Part shown: piece by piece, positions 3,793 through 7,260 of the stretch | Layout: each line of letters begins with the position of its first letter | Position numbering within the stretch: position 1 is the stretch's first letter | Origin: Gemmatimonadota bacterium | Lineage (GTDB): Bacteria; Latescibacterota; UBA2968; UBA8231 | DNA length: 7,260 nucleotides | Assembly: GCA_026706505.1 (NCBI GenBank) | Contig: JAPOYQ010000022.1 | Location: 1 to 7,260 of the forward strand | Reading direction: 5' to 3' | Notes under the pieces: generated by a model | Told to the model about the DNA's origin: nothing | Seen by the model: the letters and a program-made list of their open reading frames with translations, nothing else | Databases searched by the model: none | Translations under genes and position numbers: made by a program

Positions 3793-6427
3793 GAGGCGGA
3801 AGACACGGTGGGGCGGTCTGCTAGCCCTTCTGCTGCTTGTGGCGAGCCTTGCGCCGGCAGGAGCCCAGGAGGCCGCGCAACAAGACGAGGTCATCGGCCT
3901 CGGCGAGTTGCAAGTCGTCGGCTCCCGGCTGCCCGGCCGCTCGGCCGCAGACTCGCCTGTACCGGTCGATGTTATTGACGGCGATAGTTTCCAGCACTAC
4001 GGCGTGCGCGACCTCAACAACCTCCTGGCCGCAACCGTTCCGTCCTACAACATCAGCCAGCACGCCATCGGCGATGCCAACGCCCTGGTCCGCCCGGCCA
4101 AGCTGCGCGGCCTGCCGCCGGACTCGACCCTTGTGCTGGTCAACGGCAAACGCCGCCACCGCTCGTCGGCGATCAGCATCTTCACCTTTGGCCAGGCCCA
4201 GGGGGCGCACGGCGTTGATATCCGCTCAATCCCGTCCATCGCCCTCAAACGCGTCGAAGTGCTGCGCGACGGCGCGGGCGCCCAGTACGGCTCGGATGCG
4301 GTAGCCGGGGTGATGAACTTCGTGCTGCGTGACGCGCCCGAGGGCGGGACGGTCGAAGCCCGCTGGGGGCAATACTACCAGGGCGACGGCGACTCGGTGA
4401 GCACGGCGGCCAACATCGGGCTGCCGTTGACCGAGGCCGGCTTTGCCAACTTCAGCTTTGAGTTCGTCAACTCTGACTCGACCGACCGCAGCTATGAACT
4501 CGATATAGAAAGGCCGTTACGAAGCGCCGGGCTTCCTGTCAAGCATCGCGCTATGGTGTGGGGCGCGCCGGACGTGCCGCACGACTATAAATTCTTCGGC
4601 AACTTGGGCTTCGACCTCAGCGACTCTCACCACGCCTACGCCTTCGGCAACTGGGCCGAGCGCGAGATCCTGGACTCGTGGTATTTCCGGGGCCCCCATC
4701 CGTCCGCGCCGACCGGTACGACAGGAGTCTATCTGGACGGCGACCGTCTCAAGGTCGCCGATCTGACGCCCGACGGCACTGGCAACTGCCCGACAATCCT
4801 GGCGCGCGATTATACGCAAAGCGGCTTGGCCGCGCTGGCCCCGCTGGAGGGCAACCCGGACTGTTATGCGCTGGCCCAAAATCTTTCTGGCGGGTTCACA
4901 CCGCGAATGCGCGGCAATGTCCGAGACTGGGGCATCACCTTCGGCCTGCGCGGGACGTTGCAGAGCGCCTCTCTGCTGCTCGACGGCTGGAACTACGACA
5001 TGAGTGCCGCGTTCGGCCAGCACCGCACGACATATTTCATCTGGAACACCGTCAACCCGCAACTGCTCCGCCTCAAAGACGCCATGCCGACGGGATACTT
5101 TGGGCGCGCCTACGAGCAGCGGGACAAGATCTTCAATCTGGATTTCTCCAGACTCTTCGACATTGGCGTCTTCCACTCCCCGCTGAATGTCGCCTTCGGA
5201 CTGGAGTACCGCGAGGAAGAGTATGAGATCGAATCCGGTGATAAGAACGGCTGGTGCTCTGATGACAACGGAGAATGTGATGGGCAACGGAAAGCGCGCG
5301 GCCTCGCAGCACAAGGGTTCAGCATAGGCGGCCAGGCATATCCAGCTATCCGCCCGGAGAATGCGGTGGAGGCCGAACGGGGCAGCTTCGGCGCCTATCT
5401 CGACCTCGAAGCCAACGTCATTGAACAGGTCTTGCTCAGCGCCGCAGGACGCTTTGAGCACCACGAAGGCATCGGCGAGTCCCTGGACGGCAAGCTCGCC
5501 ACCCGCTGGAGCCTGCTTGAAGACTATCTGGCGCTGCGCGGGTCAATCGGGACCGGGTTTCGCGCGCCGACCGTGGGACAGGCGAACTACCGGGATACGA
5601 CCTACAACTTTGATCCCGAAACAAACCAACTCGTCGAAACACCGACGCTTCCAGGCACCCACCCGATTGCGCTTCAGAAAGGAGCCACACCGCTGACCCC
5701 GGAGACTTCCATGTCTTTTTCGGTTGGGACGGTGCTGACCCTCGATGCCCTGACCGTCACCCTGGACTACTACAACATAGAAGTCAGAAACCGGATTGGG
5801 CTGACCAGCGCCCAGGCTATCACCCCTGAAGATGTCGCCGCCCTGGCCAGTGCAGGCGTCGATGCGAGTCGCGTGAGAAGCGTGCGGTTTTTCACCAATG
5901 CCTTTGAATCCTACACCCAAGGCATTGATCTCGTGGCGACCTACTCCCTGGATTTGTTCGGCGGCAGCATCGGTACGACTCTGTTGACATTCGCCGGTAA
6001 CTGGAACGACACCAACCTCAATCTCGATTCCATCAACTCGCAGGTCATCAACTCGGTACGCAAAGTGCAGGTCGAAGATATCGAGCCGGAGTTTCGCTTC
6101 TCACTGATGGCGGACCACGCCTGGGGATCGTGGCGTTTCCTTTCCCGGCTGCATTACTACGACGGTTTCACCGAGCCGTATCAAGACTATAAGATCAACC
6201 CACCCATCTATGCCCGCGCCCGTGCGTTGCTCGACCTGGAAGTGTCATACCTGTTCGATTTCGGGTTGATCGTGGCCGCCGGAGTGGACAACTTGTTCGA
6301 CACTTATCCGACCAAGGTCAGCCGGGTGCATCGCAATGAGTATGACGCCGGCCAGAAGTACCCGGTCGCCTCGCCGTATGGCTACAACGGCGGCTTCTAC
6401 TACTTCCGGGCGTCGTATTCCTTCTGA
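3791..6427 (+). CDS. TonB-dependent outer-membrane receptor
   Basis: The 878-aa protein is a complete outer-membrane gated barrel driven by the TonB-ExbB-ExbD system. A signal peptide covers residues 1-25 (basic start, GLLALLLLVASLAPAGA, cleavage near AGA/Q). A TonB-box-like EVIGLGELQVVGSR follows (33-46). The plug domain is about 50-190, with KLRGLPPDSTLVLVNGKRRH (104-123) and VEVLRDGAGAQYGSDAVAGV (155-174). The barrel fills the rest and ends with the signature GVDNLFDTYP (831-840) and a terminal phenylalanine, as needed for outer-membrane insertion. Cysteine pairs 333/358 and 489/496 probably form disulfide-closed extracellular loops. Length is normal and the frame is unbroken. No siderophore, vitamin or glycan genes adjoin it and no Fur-box-like site was seen, so the ligand is unknown. 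The 171-bp gap from the PPOX gene suggests its own promoter. Confidence 0.95.
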   Translation: MRRKTRWGGLLALLLLVASLAPAGAQEAAQQDEVIGLGELQVVGSRLPGRSAADSPVPVDVIDGDSFQHYGVRDLNNLLAATVPSYNISQHAIGDANALVRPAKLRGLPPDSTLVLVNGKRRHRSSAISIFTFGQAQGAHGVDIRSIPSIALKRVEVLRDGAGAQYGSDAVAGVMNFVLRDAPEGGTVEARWGQYYQGDGDSVSTAANIGLPLTEAGFANFSFEFVNSDSTDRSYELDIERPLRSAGLPVKHRAMVWGAPDVPHDYKFFGNLGFDLSDSHHAYAFGNWAEREILDSWYFRGPHPSAPTGTTGVYLDGDRLKVADLTPDGTGNCPTILARDYTQSGLAALAPLEGNPDCYALAQNLSGGFTPRMRGNVRDWGITFGLRGTLQSASLLLDGWNYDMSAAFGQHRTTYFIWNTVNPQLLRLKDAMPTGYFGRAYEQRDKIFNLDFSRLFDIGVFHSPLNVAFGLEYREEEYEIESGDKNGWCSDDNGECDGQRKARGLAAQGFSIGGQAYPAIRPENAVEAERGSFGAYLDLEANVIEQVLLSAAGRFEHHEGIGESLDGKLATRWSLLEDYLALRGSIGTGFRAPTVGQANYRDTTYNFDPETNQLVETPTLPGTHPIALQKGATPLTPETSMSFSVGTVLTLDALTVTLDYYNIEVRNRIGLTSAQAITPEDVAALASAGVDASRVRSVRFFTNAFESYTQGIDLVATYSLDLFGGSIGTTLLTFAGNWNDTNLNLDSINSQVINSVRKVQVEDIEPEFRFSLMADHAWGSWRFLSRLHYYDGFTEPYQDYKINPPIYARARALLDLEVSYLFDFGLIVAAGVDNLFDTYPTKVSRVHRNEYDAGQKYPVASPYGYNGGFYYFRASYSF

Positions 6428-6466
6428 AGCTTGGCCACTGCCGAGCGGATGGGGGGTGGGTCCGCT

Positions 6467-6544
6467 ATGGACCAGATTCTGACTCCCTGGATGGCCGCAG
6501 CGGTCGCAGCCGTCAGTCTGCTTATCGGGATTGGTGCAGCTTAG
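6467..6544 (+). CDS. 25-aa hydrophobic small ORF
   Basis: The frame from ATG 6467 encodes MDQILTPWMAAAVAAVSLLI and a short GIGAA end, a plausible single membrane helix. An in-frame ATG at 6449 would add MGGGSA; GGGGGGTGGG upstream of 6467 could serve as a G-rich ribosome site. The stop overlaps the frame of the next ORF (6534-6686). With that ORF it would form a short membrane-anchored protein if a single frameshift occurred. No family is recognised. It lies 39 bp after the receptor stop and could be translated from the same transcript. Confidence 0.3.
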   Translation: MDQILTPWMAAAVAAVSLLIGIGAA

Positions 6545-6686
6545 CAAAGATTTGCAGTCTATCACCGGCACGCAGACGGGGCGGGTCTTCGGGCTGGATC
6601 AAGACCCGCTCGACCCGGTTGCGGTGCCGGCCGCGCAGTTTGGCTCGCTATTCACCGGTCGGCGCGTGACGGTCGGGGCCGAGTAG
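6534..6686 (+). CDS. 50-aa small ORF overlapping the hydrophobic ORF
   Basis: From GTG 6534 the frame encodes a hydrophilic 50-residue peptide with VQLSKDLQSITGTQTGRVFG, then DQDPLDPVAVPAAQFG and SLFTGRRVTVGAE. The balanced composition looks more like real protein than the antisense frames here. The start is uncertain: TTG 6531 is equally possible and neither has a clear Shine-Dalgarno. Overlap with the 25-aa ORF suggests either coupled small genes or one gene split by a one-base frameshift. No family is recognised. Confidence 0.3.
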   Translation: MQLSKDLQSITGTQTGRVFGLDQDPLDPVAVPAAQFGSLFTGRRVTVGAE

Positions 6687-6720
6687 GAGCGGCGGGGAGG
6701 CTGGCGCAGCGGGGCTACAG

Positions 6721-6750
6721 CGGCCCGCTGATGACCGCCAGAGCGGGCCG
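6721..6750. repeat. GC-rich inverted repeat
   Basis: CGGCCCGCT (6721-6729) and AGCGGGCCG (6742-6750) are perfect inverted arms around a 12-nt loop. The outer CTAC/GTAG flanks pair with a small bulge. No T-tract follows on either strand, so it does not look like a Rho-independent terminator, though it could act as a barrier or 3'-end stabiliser. In sequence this GC-rich it may be partly chance. Confidence 0.35.
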
Positions 6751-6876
6751 TAGGGCCGCCGTGTGCCCCGGTGAGCGCCTTCCCAGCCTTTCCCCCCTCC
6801 TTGGGCGGCCTGGGGCGCTTGTGGGCGCTCTGAGCGGCTGATACCGGGCAAGGTGCCACTTCCGAGGAAAGGGGGA

Positions 6877-6906
6877 GTGGGGCCTCGGGAATTCATGCGT
6901 CGCGCC
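6877..6906. repeat. 30-bp dispersed repeat, copy 2
   Basis: It matches the copy at 3642-3671 at 26 of 30 positions in the same orientation, 3.2 kb apart. It sits 15 bp beyond the amber stop of the small minus-strand ORF at 6922-7098. Two copies at the 3' side of small minus-strand ORFs suggest a shared ancestral cassette rather than chance. Confidence 0.55.
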
Positions 6907-6921
6907 CTGGCGGTCGAGCGC

Positions 6922-7098
6922 CTAGCCGATGTCCCGCAACGCTTGGCCTTGGTCCTGCTGAGTAGACGCCATGATGTCGAGCTGCTGGTTCCGCTCCTCG
7001 GCGGCCAGTCGCATCCGGGGTAAGCCCCAGCCAATCATCCCGATCTGCCTCAGGTCAATTGCCAGCGTGACAAAGACCTGCGCGGCTCGTATCCACAT
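6922..7098 (-). CDS. 58-aa small ORF, unknown, possibly truncated by an amber codon
   Basis: The product starts MWIRAAQVFVTLAIDLRQIG, continues through MIGWGLPRMRLAAEERNQQL and ends DIMASTQQDQGQALRDIG at TAG. The second half is Gln/Leu-rich and likely helical. Beyond the stop the frame continues ALDRQGATHEF. A single CAG-to-TAG change would explain the break, since RDIGQALDRQGAT would read as a continuous helix. The start is doubtful: no Shine-Dalgarno precedes the ATG, and the frame is open 15 codons further upstream without a standard start. The tail resembles that of the 44-aa ORF at 3658, and both lie by the 30-bp repeat. No family is known to me. Confidence 0.35.
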   Translation of the reverse strand: MWIRAAQVFVTLAIDLRQIGMIGWGLPRMRLAAEERNQQLDIMASTQQDQGQALRDIG

Positions 7099-7148
7099 AG
7101 CGAGGATTTCGTGTTCTATACCGTTTTCTCTTGTAACAAAGAGCTAAG

Positions 7149-7189
7149 GATTTTTCCCCCTCTCGTCTAACTTTGGAGGGGGAAAAATC
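7149..7189. repeat. Perfect 14-bp inverted repeat
   Basis: GATTTTTCCCCCTC (7149-7162) and GAGGGGGAAAAATC (7176-7189) are perfect inverted arms around 13 nt. On both strands the T-run precedes the stem and the A-run follows it, opposite to a Rho-independent terminator. This geometry fits a miniature transposable element (MITE) remnant, a regulator site or a cruciform. It lies in an AT-richer pocket upstream of the 58-aa minus-strand ORF. The final 71 bases of the window beyond it show nothing I can name. Confidence 0.6.
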
Positions 7190-7260
7190 TGGAGAGGGGA
7201 GCGGAGCGACCCACCTTATTGCGTCCGAGCTGCAAGGGTGTGACAGGTTTCCTGGCGCAC

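Noticed and set aside
4517..5464. 315-aa minus-strand ORF inside the TonB-dependent receptor gene
   Set aside because: It is fully antisense to conserved receptor sequence, with no ribosome site and no recognisable domain.
6599..7034. Two minus-strand ORFs of 86 and 128 aa at the right end
   Set aside because: They are Pro/Arg/Ser/Gly-rich low-complexity translations with no ribosome site. The 58-aa frame in the same place has more protein-like composition.
7149..7189. Rho-independent terminator
   Set aside because: The U-run would lie before the hairpin, not after it, on both strands.

Overview
The window is GC-rich DNA from a Gram-negative bacterium. A TonB-dependent outer-membrane receptor with a Sec signal peptide implies an outer membrane. 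A TrfA-type replication initiator beside 22-bp tandem repeats (iterons) indicates a plasmid or plasmid-derived replicon. The sequence does not settle the taxon: a proteobacterium or an uncultured relative of that kind both fit.

Layout. Positions 1-44 hold two perfect 22-bp direct repeats at the window edge, probably the near end of an iteron origin that continues to the left. On the minus strand, 1450 down to 44 is one tightly packed replication operon: a 78-aa unknown, a 53-aa MbeD/MobD-like coiled-coil protein, a 27-aa charged ORF and the TrfA-like initiator. The first three overlap by ATGA or TGATG junctions. Diverging from it across only 57 bp is a plus-strand exported protein with ankyrin-like repeats (1508-2134).

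Positions 2135-3010 are gene-poor. They hold an orphan LuxR-type helix-turn-helix protein (2337-2570, minus), two direct copies of a 26-bp element with a palindromic core that flank it, an apparent 3' remnant of a DNA methyltransferase-like gene (2628-2747, minus), and a few doubtful small ORFs. The region looks like scar tissue with possible regulatory sites.

Positions 3011-3619 encode a PPOX-type flavoprotein of the MSMEG_1061/DR2398 kind. Positions 3791-6427 encode the complete TonB-dependent receptor; its real start is an internal ATG with a strong Shine-Dalgarno sequence. No TonB/ExbBD, transporter or biosynthetic partner is present, so the substrate cannot be inferred.

The right end (6428-7260) has no large gene. 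It holds two overlapping small plus-strand ORFs (a 25-aa hydrophobic peptide and a 50-aa peptide), a 58-aa minus-strand ORF ending in an amber codon, the second copy of a 30-bp repeat first seen at 3642, and a perfect 14-bp inverted repeat (7149-7189). No tRNA, rRNA, CRISPR array or intact insertion sequence was seen. The most interesting parts are the compact operon coupling an MbeD-like mobilization protein to a TrfA-like initiator, and the repeated palindrome around the orphan LuxR-type regulator.
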